Assembly: GCF_026672545.1 (NCBI RefSeq)
Contig: NZ_JAPPRJ010000002.1
Span: 447,001-511,000, forward strand
Reading direction: 5' to 3'
Length of the DNA stretch: 64,000 nucleotides
Source: Rhizobium sp. SL86
Lineage (GTDB): Bacteria > Pseudomonadota > Alphaproteobacteria > Rhizobiales > Rhizobiaceae
In this document: piece by piece, positions 16,683 through 26,141 of the stretch
Layout: every line of letters starts with the position of its first letter
How positions within the stretch are numbered: the stretch's first letter is position 1
The notes under the pieces: generated by a model
Databases searched by the model: none
The model's input: the letters and a program-made list of their open reading frames with translations, nothing else
What the model was told of the DNA's origin: nothing
Translations under genes and position numbers: made by a program

Positions 16683-17675
16683 ATGAACATCAGACATTTG
16701 GCATTCACTGCGATACCTATTCTCATGTTGCTGGCCGGCGAGAGCGCTGCGGAGGGCAAAAAGACACTGGCCATCGTCGTCAAGGGTCTCGACAATCCAT
16801 TCTTCGAACAGATCAATCTCGGCTGCAAGAAGTGGCGTTCGGAAAACCCCAACAGCGAATATGACTGCCTTTATACGGGGCCTGCCTCATCGGCTGATGA
16901 AGCCGGCGAAGTGCAGATCGTCGATGACCTCCTGACGCGTGGTGTGGCGGCGATTGCGATTTCGCCATCGAACGCGCCAGCCATGGCAAACCGTGTGCGC
17001 CAGATCGCGCCGAAGGTTCCGGTAATGACCGTCGATGCGGACTTCCTCGAGAAGGACCACGATCTGCGCAAGACCTATCTCGGCACCGACAACTATCTGA
17101 TGGGCGTCAAGATGGCGGAGGAGGCCAAGAAGCTCAAGGCCAAGGGTGGCACCGTCTGCCTGCAACTTGGCAATGTCGCTGCGGCCAACATCAATGCCCG
17201 TGCTCAGGGGTTCCGCGACACAATCGCCGGCGCCAAGGATGTGAAACGTCTGACCGGCCAGAACGGCTGGACGGAAATCGAGGGTTGCCCGGTCTACACG
17301 AACGACCAGGCCGATCTTGCGAACCAGCAGATGTCCGACGTCTTTACCGCCCATCCCAAGCTTGATGCCTTCATTCTGGTCGGTGGATGGGCACAGTTCG
17401 CGCCTCAGGCCTATACGCAGGTGACGGATCAGGTGATGGCCAAGTTGAAGTCGAAGGAACTGGTCATCGTGGCTGGCGATACGCTTCCGCCGCAGACCCA
17501 GGCGTTCCGCGAGGGCCGCAGCCACGCTCAGGTTGGCCAGCGTCCGTTCGAGATGGGATACAAGGCCCCTGACGTGATGATCCAACTGATCAAGGGCGCC
17601 AAGGTGGAGGATCCGCTCTTTACCGGTCTCGACGTCTGCAACACCCAGGATCCCGGTTTCTGCAAGAGCAACTGA
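16683..17675 (+). CDS. Periplasmic sugar-binding protein, probably serving CUT2 importer 2
   Basis: A 330-residue Peripla_BP_4 protein. A signal peptide is visible (MNIRHLAFTAIPILMLLAGE, cleavage near SAA/EGKK), then KTLAIVVKGLDNPFFEQINL. The ATG at 16683 follows GGAGGAGGAGAAAGG. Mature-protein cysteines (SEYDCLY, GTVCLQ, EGCPVY, DVCNTQDPGFC) are more numerous than usual and may form disulfides. It is divergent from the ATPase/permease pair at 13766-15508, which lacks a binding protein of its own, so I assign it there by inference; it could instead serve importer 3. Confidence 0.88.
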   Translation: MNIRHLAFTAIPILMLLAGESAAEGKKTLAIVVKGLDNPFFEQINLGCKKWRSENPNSEYDCLYTGPASSADEAGEVQIVDDLLTRGVAAIAISPSNAPAMANRVRQIAPKVPVMTVDADFLEKDHDLRKTYLGTDNYLMGVKMAEEAKKLKAKGGTVCLQLGNVAAANINARAQGFRDTIAGAKDVKRLTGQNGWTEIEGCPVYTNDQADLANQQMSDVFTAHPKLDAFILVGGWAQFAPQAYTQVTDQVMAKLKSKELVIVAGDTLPPQTQAFREGRSHAQVGQRPFEMGYKAPDVMIQLIKGAKVEDPLFTGLDVCNTQDPGFCKSN

Positions 17676-17792
17676 GTGCGCCGCGCGCTCGTATTCGTAC
17701 GGACCGATGACCGGGTGCACGGCTTCGAAAAGGCTCGGTCGTCGCCCTTCAACACATAGCAGTCCCAGAGGAGAGGGCTGCGGGAGGACAAG

Positions 17793-18740
17793 ATGAAGAC
17801 ACTTACGATCACGGCCCTCGTGGCCATGGCGGTGATGGCGGCTGCGCCCGCTGTCGCAGCGGAGAAGAAGGCGCTGGCCTTTGTCGTCAACGCTGCGTCC
17901 GATTTCTGGAAGCTTGCCGAGGCCGGCGTGAAGGCGGCGCAATCCGAGCTTCCGGATTTCGAACTACAGTTCCGTTATCCGGCGCAAGGCACGGCGGCGC
18001 TTCAGAACGCGCTGATGGATGATCTTGTCGCGGCGGGAACCGATGCGATCATGATTTCGTCGGTTGATCCGAAGAACTCCGTCGATGCCTTCAATCGCAT
18101 TGCCGGCCAGGTGCCGCTGTTTACCACCGACAGCGACGCACCCCAGTCGAAGCGGATCGCCTATCTTGGCTCGTCGAATACGCAAGCCGGCATCCAGGCC
18201 GGTGAAATCGCCGTCAAGGCGCTGCCGAAAGGCGGGAAATGCATGGGCTTCGTCGGTTTCCTCGGTGCTGACAATGCCAAGGAGCGTATTGCCGGTTTCC
18301 GGCAGGCGGTCAAAGGCAAGTCGATCGATCTCGTCGACGTGCGGGGTGATGATGTCGATTTTGCCCGCGCCCGCTCGAATGTCGATGACGTTTTGGCCGC
18401 CAGTCCGGACATCAACTGCATGGTCGGCTTCTATTCCTACAATCCGCCCAAGATCTACGAAGCCCTGAGGGCGGCGGGCAAGCTCGGCAAGATCACGGTT
18501 ATCGCCTTCGACGAGGACCCAATCACGCTTGGTGCGGTGCGCGAAGGCACCTTCGCGGGAACCGTCGTCCAGGATCCCTATCAATGGGGGTATCAGGGAA
18601 TGAAGCTGATGGCGGCATACCTCAAGGGCGACAAGTCCATGGTGCCGGCCGACGGGCTGATCATCGTACCGACGCAGGTCATCGACAAGGCAAACGTCGA
18701 TTCCTTTGAAAAGCAGCTCAAGCAGCGGATCAAGGGCTGA
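17793..18740 (+). CDS. Periplasmic sugar-binding protein of CUT2 ABC importer 3
   Basis: A 315-residue RbsB-like binding protein with a signal peptide of about 23 residues (MKTLTITALVAMAVMAAAPA, AVA/AEKK) and the first-strand motif ALAFVVNAASDFWKLAEAGV. GGGAGGA precedes the ATG. It lies 72 bp before the fused ATPase gene, with a 12-bp hairpin between them, a layout often used to give the binding protein more mRNA than the membrane parts. Confidence 0.92.
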   Translation: MKTLTITALVAMAVMAAAPAVAAEKKALAFVVNAASDFWKLAEAGVKAAQSELPDFELQFRYPAQGTAALQNALMDDLVAAGTDAIMISSVDPKNSVDAFNRIAGQVPLFTTDSDAPQSKRIAYLGSSNTQAGIQAGEIAVKALPKGGKCMGFVGFLGADNAKERIAGFRQAVKGKSIDLVDVRGDDVDFARARSNVDDVLAASPDINCMVGFYSYNPPKIYEALRAAGKLGKITVIAFDEDPITLGAVREGTFAGTVVQDPYQWGYQGMKLMAAYLKGDKSMVPADGLIIVPTQVIDKANVDSFEKQLKQRIKG

Positions 18741-18756
18741 CGGCGTCATGCGACGA

Positions 18757-18787
18757 ACCTGCGCGGATGATCTGGATCCGCGCAGGT
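18757..18787 (+). terminator. Intercistronic hairpin between binding-protein and ATPase genes
   Basis: Perfect 12-bp stem ACCTGCGCGGAT / ATCCGCGCAGGT with a 7-nt loop, no T-tract after it. It lies 16 bp after the binding-protein stop and 25 bp before the ATPase start. It fits a partial terminator or a 3'-end stabiliser that raises binding-protein transcript level. Confidence 0.7.
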
Positions 18788-18812
18788 CAAAGCCAACCGG
18801 GGTGTCTCTCTG

Positions 18813-20312
18813 ATGTCTGCTGCCGATCGTATTTCTCTCGATCTCGTCGGGATCACCAAGGTCTATCCGAGCGCGGTGGCGCTCAACCGCGTGTCGCTCG
18901 GCATCCGGGGCGGCGAGGTTGTCGGACTGATCGGTGAAAACGGCGCGGGCAAATCGACGCTGATGAAGGTGCTCGGTGGTGCCATCGCCCCGGATGAGGG
19001 CGAGATTGTCATCGACGGCCGAAGCGTGCCGCATCTGACGCCCGCCGCAGCGCTCGCCCACGGCATCGCCTTCGTGCATCAGGAACTCAACCCGTTTGCC
19101 AATCTCGATGTTGCCGGCAATGTCCTGTTGGGACGTGAAATACGCCGCGGGCCGTTCGGTTTCATCGATCAGGCTGAGATGGCAAGACGTGTGCGACCGC
19201 TGCTCGACATGCTGGGCGCCCGCTTTCAGCCAACGACGCCTGCGTCCAGACTCTCGTTGGCGGATCAGCAACTGATGGAAATTGCCAAGGCGCTGTCGAC
19301 GAATGTGCGTCTGCTGATCCTCGACGAACCGACATCGAGCCTGACGCTTTCGGAAACCCAGCGGTTGCTGGCGGTGGTCCGGCGGCTGCGGGCGGATGGT
19401 GTGGCTATCCTCTTTATCACCCATCGCCTCGCTGAAGTCGAAGAGGTTGCGGACCGGGTGGTGGGGCTTCGCGATGGCTGCAATGCCGGTGAGCTTGGAA
19501 AGGGCGGCATCAACCGCGACGCCATGGTGCGCCTGATGATCGGCCGCGACGTTGCGCAGTTTTACACGCCCCCGGAAACCAGGCTTGGAGAGATCGTTCT
19601 GCGAACGCGAGGCCTGCGGACACGCGCCAATCCGAATACGGCGGTCGACCTTGAGGTGAGGAGCGGTGAAATCGTCGGGCTTGCCGGGTTGGTGGGCGCG
19701 GGACGGACGGAACTCGCCAGGGCCTTGTTCGGCATCGATCCGGTTCACGGCGGGCAAGTCGAAATCAACGGCCAACCCGTTCCTTCCGGTTCGGTGCCGG
19801 CGGCGATTGCTGCCGGCATCTGCCTTGTGCCGGAAGACCGCAAATCCGAGGGCCTGTTCCTCGATTTTTCGCTCGCGCAGAATGTCATGATGCCAAGCCT
19901 CGCGACGATTGCGACGGCCGGTTTTGTCAACCGAGGGGCGGAATTGGACCGCGCCGGTCATTTTCGAAGCCGTTTGGCGATCCGTGCCCGGCAGCTCGAC
20001 CGTCCGGTCAGCGAACTGTCGGGCGGCAATCAGCAGAAGGTGGTGCTGGCGAAGTGGCTCGGGCTCAATCCCAAGCTGATCATCCTCGATGAACCGACAC
20101 GGGGCATCGACGTGGGCGCCAAGGCGGAGGTCTATCGCCTGATGCGCGATCTGGCGGAAGGTGGTGCTGCCGTGCTGATGATTTCCTCCGACATGGAGGA
20201 GGTCATCGGCGTTTCGACACGGGTGGCCGTCATGCGCCGCGGAGCCATCGCCGGGGTGCTGTCGCGCAAAGACCTGACGGAAGAGACGATTCTCAGGCTG
20301 GCGGTCGGGTAG
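18813..20312 (+). CDS. Fused double ATPase of CUT2 ABC importer 3 (RbsA-like)
   Basis: A 499-residue protein with two ABC domains, the normal CUT2 form. Domain 1: Walker A GENGAGKS (41-48), Walker B LLILDEPTSSL. Domain 2: degenerate Walker A GLVGAGRTE as in RbsA/XylG, signature LSGGNQQKVVLAKWL and Walker B LIILDEPTRGIDVGAK. The second site is therefore probably weak or non-hydrolytic, as in relatives. It is followed 9 bp later by the permease. Confidence 0.94.
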   Translation: MSAADRISLDLVGITKVYPSAVALNRVSLGIRGGEVVGLIGENGAGKSTLMKVLGGAIAPDEGEIVIDGRSVPHLTPAAALAHGIAFVHQELNPFANLDVAGNVLLGREIRRGPFGFIDQAEMARRVRPLLDMLGARFQPTTPASRLSLADQQLMEIAKALSTNVRLLILDEPTSSLTLSETQRLLAVVRRLRADGVAILFITHRLAEVEEVADRVVGLRDGCNAGELGKGGINRDAMVRLMIGRDVAQFYTPPETRLGEIVLRTRGLRTRANPNTAVDLEVRSGEIVGLAGLVGAGRTELARALFGIDPVHGGQVEINGQPVPSGSVPAAIAAGICLVPEDRKSEGLFLDFSLAQNVMMPSLATIATAGFVNRGAELDRAGHFRSRLAIRARQLDRPVSELSGGNQQKVVLAKWLGLNPKLIILDEPTRGIDVGAKAEVYRLMRDLAEGGAAVLMISSDMEEVIGVSTRVAVMRRGAIAGVLSRKDLTEETILRLAVG

Positions 20313-20321
20313 GAGAGCTGC

Positions 20322-21329
20322 ATGCACAAGAAAGATATCGGACTTGCCGTCCTCGTTCTGGCGGTCGGCGCAATCGTGACGCTGGTCAATCCACGCTTCA
20401 TTTCGCCCATCAACCTTGCCAACACCGCCAACCTGATCGGGCTGTTCGGGCTCTTTTCGATTGCCGAGGCCTTTGTCATCGTCACGGCGGGGATCGAACT
20501 CTCGATCGGTTCCGTCATTGCCCTGCTCGGTGTCATCTTCATCGATCTGATTGCCTCGCACGGGGTTCCCTGGCCCGTGGCGTTCGCAATCGTGCTTACG
20601 CTGTCCGTGGTGATCGGACTGCTGCATGGCTGGCTCATCACACGTCTTCAACTGCAGCCCTTCGTCGTGACATTGTGCGGCCTGCTGATCTATCGCGGGA
20701 TCGCACGATTCTACACCAGGGACGGGACGGCGGGTTTCAGTTTCGGCACGGATCTGCCGATGCTCGAACACCTGTTCGTGGGGAGAACGGCGGGTGTTCC
20801 CCACTCGGTCATCGCCTTCGCGGTCTTTGCGACCCTGGCCTGGTTTCTCCTGCACAGGACGGTGTTCGGCCGGCATCTGCTGGCCGTTGGAAAAAACGAA
20901 GAGGCCGCCCGTTATTCGGGGATCGATACGAAGCGGGTCATCGTCACGGCCTATGTCCTTTGCACGTTCCTGACCGGCATATCGGCCGTGTTCTTCGCCA
21001 TGTACACAAAGTCCGTCCAGCCGTCCTCGCATGGAAATTTCTACGAACTCTACGCCATTGCCGCCGCCGTGCTCGGTGGGTTCTCGCTGCGGGGCGGGGA
21101 GGGGTCGATCATCGGGGTTGTGCTGGGCGTCGTCTTGCTGCAGGTCCTGCAGAACCTGGTAAACCTGCTCGGCATTCCCTCGTCGCTGAATTTTGCGGTA
21201 ATGGGCGCCGTCATCCTCGTCGGCGTGATCGCCGATACGCAGTTCCATGCCTACAGGCAGCGGCGCCGCCAACTGACAGTGCGCGCGGCCTTGGCCGAAA
21301 CCTCCGAAGCGCCGCCGGTCGGGTTGTGA
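20322..21329 (+). CDS. RbsC-type permease of CUT2 ABC importer 3
   Basis: A 335-residue permease with EAFVIVTAGIELSIGSVIAL, the CUT2 signature in which the usual GGIDLSVGS reads AGIELSIGS, and the C-terminal LGGFSLRGGEGSIIGVVLG. A hydrophilic charged tail of about 30 residues (TQFHAYRQRRRQ onward) lies in the cytoplasm. Last gene of the importer 3 operon. Confidence 0.92.
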   Translation: MHKKDIGLAVLVLAVGAIVTLVNPRFISPINLANTANLIGLFGLFSIAEAFVIVTAGIELSIGSVIALLGVIFIDLIASHGVPWPVAFAIVLTLSVVIGLLHGWLITRLQLQPFVVTLCGLLIYRGIARFYTRDGTAGFSFGTDLPMLEHLFVGRTAGVPHSVIAFAVFATLAWFLLHRTVFGRHLLAVGKNEEAARYSGIDTKRVIVTAYVLCTFLTGISAVFFAMYTKSVQPSSHGNFYELYAIAAAVLGGFSLRGGEGSIIGVVLGVVLLQVLQNLVNLLGIPSSLNFAVMGAVILVGVIADTQFHAYRQRRRQLTVRAALAETSEAPPVGL

Positions 21330-21793
21330 CGGAACGACAAGCTCGAGAATAAGAGGGTGTCGGCAACACCTACAAAAGTAGTGAGCCGATTGCGGACGGC
21401 AAAGTTCGTATTCTCCTTCTTGGGCTCCAGTTCTCAGTCCCAACAACGCGATCGTGCCGTTAAACCAGTCGACCGGTCGCACCATTTTTTAAACTGGTGT
21501 CGCTGATGTTGCTGCAAACATGGAGTCTTATCGTTTCTATGCGAGACTCGCGTTCGTTTGTTTCCCATCAAGGCGCAAGAGCGGTATCCCACCGGGCACG
21601 GGCTTTGTTCCCACATCTGCCCGTTTGATCACGATTTTCCGTTCGCCGACTCGGTGATGCGTCCGCGCAAAGCGGATTGAGGATTTTTGTCGTGAATGCG
21701 CCGCGAAGCCTTGAGACACACAGTTTACAGTTCCCCTTCTCTGGGGGCTCAGCTATCCCCTTTGGGTAATTGAACTCTCAGGAAGGCCGCGCG
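21330..21793. other. 464-bp intergenic region before the RpiR gene
   Basis: No supported gene. A short repeat GGTGT/ACACC lies just after the permease. A 10-bp palindrome CGACCGGTCG (21470-21479) is followed by CACCATTTTTT (21480-21490), which could act as a weak terminator. The right end carries an AGGAAGG Shine-Dalgarno for the RpiR gene. No -10/-35 pair is clear. Confidence 0.5.
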
Positions 21794-22654
21794 ATGCAAT
21801 CAGAATTGACCAGCCGTTTTCAACAGAACCGCACACAGCTCAGCCGTTCTGAATTGATCGTGGCGGAACATTTGATTGGTATGCCCCTCGAAGTCCTGAT
21901 TTTCCGCAGCGCAGAAGAAATTGCCCTGGAAACCGGCACAAGCGATGCAACCGTCATCAGAACGGCGAAACGTCTCGGTTTCAGTGGTCTGCCTGAACTG
22001 AAACGTATCTGTGGTCGTTCTCTGGCATCGACACTGCCAGCCAGCAAACGTCTGGAGCAGCGGTTGCAAGCGACGGGTAGCAATATTGCCAAAGTAGCGC
22101 GGCAGATGTTCTCCGAAGCACATGAGGCGCTGAAATCGTCGGAAGAACTGGCGAACGGCCAGGATTTCGACCAGGCGATATCCCTGCTGGAGCCGGCCGA
22201 TACGGTGTGGTGTCTTGGATTTGGTACTGCCGAAGTCATTGCGAAGCATTGCGCGATCGGCCTCAGCCGGGCGGGAATCAGGACGCGCAGCTGTGGTGCT
22301 TCCGGATTTACGCTTGCCAACGAACTGATCGATCTTCGCAGTGGTGATGCCATCGTTCTTTTTCATGCGCTCCGCGATACTCCGGAGTTGAAGATGATTG
22401 TGAAGAAGGCGCAGACTGCTGGCATTCCACTGGTTCTTGTCAGTGGTGTCCAGCTGCAGGCGGTTTATGCCGACAGGGTTTCTGTTACCCTTCGATGCGT
22501 CGGCGTGCACTCCAAGCTTGCCAGTTGGAACCTTAGTGCCATGGTGATTGCCGACATCCTTTGTTACGGCGTTGCCGCCCGCAATCCGGCCCGTGCGGTG
22601 GAAACAAAAGATCGTCTCACGACCTTGCGCCGCGACGTTGGATACCCGGCCTAA
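21794..22654 (+). CDS. MurR/RpiR-family transcriptional regulator
   Basis: A 286-residue regulator with an N-terminal RpiR helix-turn-helix (about residues 1-77: SRSELIVAEHLIGMP, then GTSDATVIRTAKRLGFSGLP) and a SIS sugar-phosphate-binding domain at about 115-250 (VWCLGFGTAEVIAKHCAIGL; GDAIVLFHALRDTPE). The ATG at 21794 follows AGGAAGG at 8 nt; an in-frame TTG at 21770 has no ribosome site. It stands alone between the sugar importer 3 operon and the fec genes, both on the same strand, so its target is uncertain; the SIS domain favours a sugar phosphate effector. Confidence 0.9.
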   Translation: MQSELTSRFQQNRTQLSRSELIVAEHLIGMPLEVLIFRSAEEIALETGTSDATVIRTAKRLGFSGLPELKRICGRSLASTLPASKRLEQRLQATGSNIAKVARQMFSEAHEALKSSEELANGQDFDQAISLLEPADTVWCLGFGTAEVIAKHCAIGLSRAGIRTRSCGASGFTLANELIDLRSGDAIVLFHALRDTPELKMIVKKAQTAGIPLVLVSGVQLQAVYADRVSVTLRCVGVHSKLASWNLSAMVIADILCYGVAARNPARAVETKDRLTTLRRDVGYPA

Positions 22655-22922
22655 AAAAACATGACGAAATCAGTAATGTTTGTTTGAAGTTTTCACGACA
22701 TTATTGTAGTGGATTCGACAGGCGAGCCTTTGCCATGTCTGATCCGTGAAAACATCATGAATTCAAATCATCGCAGCGGCGCTTTGCTGAGACCACGAGC
22801 ACCGCCCGTCATTCCCCGGTAGATCTGCCGGGATGGTCCGCCGAACGAATACAGACTTGTGTGTGCCAGGACGGGTTCTGGCGCAACGAATTTACTTTGC
22901 CTCTTGTTTCAGGGGATACCAG

Positions 22923-25085
22923 ATGAAATTGCGAATTCGGCTTCTCGTCACGACTTTCTTGTCCGGAGTTGTGTGCGTGCCAATCCACGGACTTGCGCAA
23001 GAACCGGACACATCCGACACGATTCTGCTCGATCCGGTTCTGATTATCGGCAACTGGCTTGATGAACCGAACGAAAAAAAGGTTCTGAACCATTCGGGTG
23101 CGCGCACGATCGTCAGCCAGGAGCAATTTGAAGAAAGAGGCAGCGTCGATATCCGCGATGCACTTAATCAAATTCCGGGTGTTCAGGTTCAGGAAAGTGC
23201 CGGAACGGGTGGCAGCGACGTTTCCCTCAATCTTGGTGTTCGAGGTCTGACGTCACGACTGTCGCCTCGTTCGACAGTGCTGATGGATGGAATCCCGTTA
23301 TCTTATGCCCCTTACGGTCAGCCGCAGCTGTCGCTTTTTCCTCTTACGCTCGGCAATGTCGAAACCATCGATGTGGTGCGTGGCGCTGGTTCAGTCCGCT
23401 ACGGCCCGCAGAATGTCGGCGGCATCATCAATTTTGTGACCCATCCCATTCCCGAGGATTTTTCGGCCCGGTTCTCCGCAGGCTCGGAAATTTCCGGGAA
23501 CAACGGCCACGTGAAATCCACGCCGAACCTTCTCATCGGCGGCACCAATGCCGACGGATTGGGTGCGGCGATCCTGTATTCCGGTATCCACGGCGAAGGT
23601 TACCGCAATAGCAATGATAGAACAGATATTGATGACCTGATCCTGAAAGGTAAGTACGAGCTTTCCGATACGGACACCATCAGCGCCCAGTTTCACCACT
23701 ATGAAGGAAAGGGTACGATGCCCGGTGGTCTGACTGCGGCGGAATATGCGGCCGACCCGTATCAGTCCACGCGTCGTTACGACGAGTTTTCCGGGCGGCG
23801 CAACGATGTATCTCTGCGTTACCAGCACAATGACGGCGAAAACAGTTTTGAAGTGCTCGGTTATTATGTGAACTCGTATCGCGGCAGCCATGTCGAACAA
23901 CAGGGAACCGGCACGAACGCCGGTCGCTATCGTCTGACCTCCGCACCACGCAGCTACGAATATTTCGGGATCGAGCCGCGCTATTCCCGGTATTTTGAGT
24001 TGGGTGGTGTCCAACATGAAGTGACGGTCGGCTATCGTTATCTGTGGGAAGAAAGCTCCGAAGTCGCCAGCCGAACCGCATATTATAGTCGGGCGACGGG
24101 CGTTGACCCTTACAGCTTGCCGATGAACACGTATCAAACGAGCGAGGGCGCGACGACCGCCCACGCCCTTTATATCGATGACAAGATCGAGATCGGCAAC
24201 TGGACGATCACCCCAGGCGTTCGATACGAAATGATCAGCACGAGCAATACCGTCACCGATCTGTCTGCCGGTGTCGTTACGGATGTAAGTTCGCCCGCTA
24301 TCGATGCGAATGAGATCCTGCCGACGGTCTCGGCTTCCTACAAGATCAACGAGTCCTGGACGGTCTTCGGCAATATCGGCGTATCCTTCGGACCGCAGCA
24401 ATACAGCCAGCTTGCGTCAACGACCGATGGGCTCCACCCTGAGAAGGCAACCACCTACGAAATCGGCACGCATTATGATGGAGACAGTTGGAATGCGGAA
24501 CTGACCGCGTTCTACATCGACTTCGACAAGGAACTCTATCTCAGCCGCAACATCGTCGGCGAAGGTGTGTGGACGGATCTTGGTGCGACCAAACACCAGG
24601 GAATAGAGAGCGCTGTGCAATATGATCTGGGTGGCCTGACCGCAGCCTTGGATGGAATGTCGGTTTATGCAACGTACACCTATACCGAAGCGACCTACGA
24701 AGCTGGCGCCTTTCAGGGCAAGGATCTTCCCTTCTATTCCCGCCATTTCGGCACCGTCGGAGCGAGCTATCGGACCGAAGACTGGGTCATCAATGCCGAT
24801 ATTCTGGCGCAGTCGAAGCAGCATTCTCCCGGCACGGCAACGGATGGCGCGACTTATGTCACGGATGAGGACGCCACCGGTCGCCTTGGTGATATACCGG
24901 GGTATGGCATCGTCAATCTGCGGGTGGCTTACCAGCCGAAGGACAATAAGAACGCGCCAAAGTTCGCGTTCGGCGTGAAGAACCTGTTCGACAAGGAATA
25001 TTTCACGCGCTCGACGGACAACAACGGTGGCAAGTTTGTGGGCCAGCCGCGAACCTTCTTCGTCAACGCATCGATCACCTTTTAA
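22923..25085 (+). CDS. fecA: TonB-dependent ferric citrate receptor FecA, without signalling domain
   Basis: A 720-residue outer-membrane receptor. Signal peptide about 1-25 (ending GLAQEPD), TonB box region near DTILLDPVLIIG, plug domain with RGAGSVRYGPQNVGGIINFV, and a 22-strand barrel ending in the aromatic-terminated FVNASITF. Stretches HHYEGKGTMPGGLTAAEY, GIEPRYSRYF, YIDDKIEIGNWTITPGVRYE and FGVKNLFDKEYFTRS closely parallel E. coli FecA. Unlike E. coli FecA it has no roughly 80-residue N-terminal signalling domain, and no fecI/fecR are adjacent. The ATG at 22923 follows AGGGGATACC. It supplies ferric dicitrate to FecBCDE encoded downstream. Confidence 0.92.
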   Translation: MKLRIRLLVTTFLSGVVCVPIHGLAQEPDTSDTILLDPVLIIGNWLDEPNEKKVLNHSGARTIVSQEQFEERGSVDIRDALNQIPGVQVQESAGTGGSDVSLNLGVRGLTSRLSPRSTVLMDGIPLSYAPYGQPQLSLFPLTLGNVETIDVVRGAGSVRYGPQNVGGIINFVTHPIPEDFSARFSAGSEISGNNGHVKSTPNLLIGGTNADGLGAAILYSGIHGEGYRNSNDRTDIDDLILKGKYELSDTDTISAQFHHYEGKGTMPGGLTAAEYAADPYQSTRRYDEFSGRRNDVSLRYQHNDGENSFEVLGYYVNSYRGSHVEQQGTGTNAGRYRLTSAPRSYEYFGIEPRYSRYFELGGVQHEVTVGYRYLWEESSEVASRTAYYSRATGVDPYSLPMNTYQTSEGATTAHALYIDDKIEIGNWTITPGVRYEMISTSNTVTDLSAGVVTDVSSPAIDANEILPTVSASYKINESWTVFGNIGVSFGPQQYSQLASTTDGLHPEKATTYEIGTHYDGDSWNAELTAFYIDFDKELYLSRNIVGEGVWTDLGATKHQGIESAVQYDLGGLTAALDGMSVYATYTYTEATYEAGAFQGKDLPFYSRHFGTVGASYRTEDWVINADILAQSKQHSPGTATDGATYVTDEDATGRLGDIPGYGIVNLRVAYQPKDNKNAPKFAFGVKNLFDKEYFTRSTDNNGGKFVGQPRTFFVNASITF

Positions 25086-25093
25086 CACCCGCA

Positions 25094-25125
25094 CCGGCGC
25101 CCCTGACGGTGCGCCGGTTGCTTTA
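25094..25125 (+). terminator. Intercistronic hairpin between fecA and fecB
   Basis: An 8-bp perfect stem ACCGGCGC / GCGCCGGT with a 10-nt loop, followed by TGCTTT. It lies 8 bp after the fecA stop and 66 bp before fecB. It probably lowers expression of the transporter relative to the receptor, or is a partial terminator. Confidence 0.5.
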
Positions 25126-25190
25126 CATTTGGCCGCAACGCCGCCTTCTTGTTCTGTCGGCGGGTTTGCTTCTGATGAGGGGAATACTCA

Positions 25191-26135
25191 ATGTCACATG
25201 GACATTTGTCGCGAAGAGATCTGCATAAAGGCACCATGACTGCCATTGCCGCCCTGTTGGCCGCACCGGTAGTATTCCGGTCCCAAATTGCGACCGCCTC
25301 CGGGACCCGCACCATAGCCCACACGCTCGGAACAACGCAGATCAGCGGGGCGCCCTCGCGTGTGGTTGCGCTCGAATATTCGTTCGTGCAGGCACTTGAT
25401 GCGTTGGGCGTCGTCCCTGTCGGCGTGGCCGATGACAAACAGCCGCAGCGTGTCGATCAGTTGCTTGGCAGGCATATCGACTACAAATCCGTCGGCACGC
25501 GGTTGGAACCCAACCTGGAACTCGTCAGCGCACTTGCGCCGGATCTGATCATCGCCGACGAAATCCGCCATTCGGCAATCTATCCGCAATTGCAGGCGAT
25601 TGCCCCCACCATCGTGCTCAACAGTTGGGAAGGCAGTTACCAGACGATCAAGGACTCGGTCGTCGTCATTGCCGATGCGCTTGGTGAACGAAGCCAGGGT
25701 GAAAAGGTTGTTGCCAACCACCAAGCGACAATTGCCGCACTCGTCGCCAAGATCCCGACGGGTGAAAAGCGACGCTTCCTGCTTGCCGTGGCCACACCCG
25801 ATTCCATGAGCCTGCACACATCCTCGTCGTTTACCGGATCGGTTTTTAAGGCGATCGGCCTGACACCGGCAATCGATTCCAGCGATGCCGTTGAAAGTGG
25901 CGCCGGACTGGAACGACTGATCGCTGTCGATCCTGACATACTTCTCGTGGCAACCGATTCCGGCCGTACCGTGCTTGATCAGTGGAAGACCAACGGCGCT
26001 TTTGGCAATATTTCGGCGGTGAGGTCCGGCATGGTATTTGAAGTCGACCGGAACCAGTTTGCGCGATTCCGTGGATTGAAAACGGCGGAGATGATCGTGC
26101 GGGAAGTCCTCGTGAAAGTCTATGGTGCCGGATGA
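25191..26135 (+). CDS. fecB: Ferric citrate-binding periplasmic protein FecB
   Basis: A 314-residue class III (BtuF-like) binding protein. The N-terminus LSRRDLHKGTMTAIAALLAA has a twin-arginine pattern before a hydrophobic stretch, so Tat export is possible. The mature part follows E. coli FecB closely: PSRVVALEYSFVQALDALGV, VGVADD, VGTRLEPNLELVSALAPDLI and IADEIRHSAIY. It delivers iron citrate from FecA to the FecCD permease and starts 105 bp after fecA. Confidence 0.9.
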   Translation: MSHGHLSRRDLHKGTMTAIAALLAAPVVFRSQIATASGTRTIAHTLGTTQISGAPSRVVALEYSFVQALDALGVVPVGVADDKQPQRVDQLLGRHIDYKSVGTRLEPNLELVSALAPDLIIADEIRHSAIYPQLQAIAPTIVLNSWEGSYQTIKDSVVVIADALGERSQGEKVVANHQATIAALVAKIPTGEKRRFLLAVATPDSMSLHTSSSFTGSVFKAIGLTPAIDSSDAVESGAGLERLIAVDPDILLVATDSGRTVLDQWKTNGAFGNISAVRSGMVFEVDRNQFARFRGLKTAEMIVREVLVKVYGAG

Positions 26136-26141
26136 TCAACG

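Noticed and set aside
17964..21485. A 1173-codon open frame on the minus strand
   Set aside because: It lies antisense to three well-recognised importer genes and has a His/Arg/Asp-rich low-complexity composition typical of GC-rich shadow frames.
21500..21700. Possible tRNA or small RNA in the gap before the RpiR gene
   Set aside because: No cloverleaf, CCA end or promoter-terminator pair could be drawn.
22740..22775. Possible rhizobial iron-regulator box (TGAATTCAAATCA) upstream of fecA
   Set aside because: The spacing between TGA and TCA does not fit the iron-responsive motif I know, so I do not call it.
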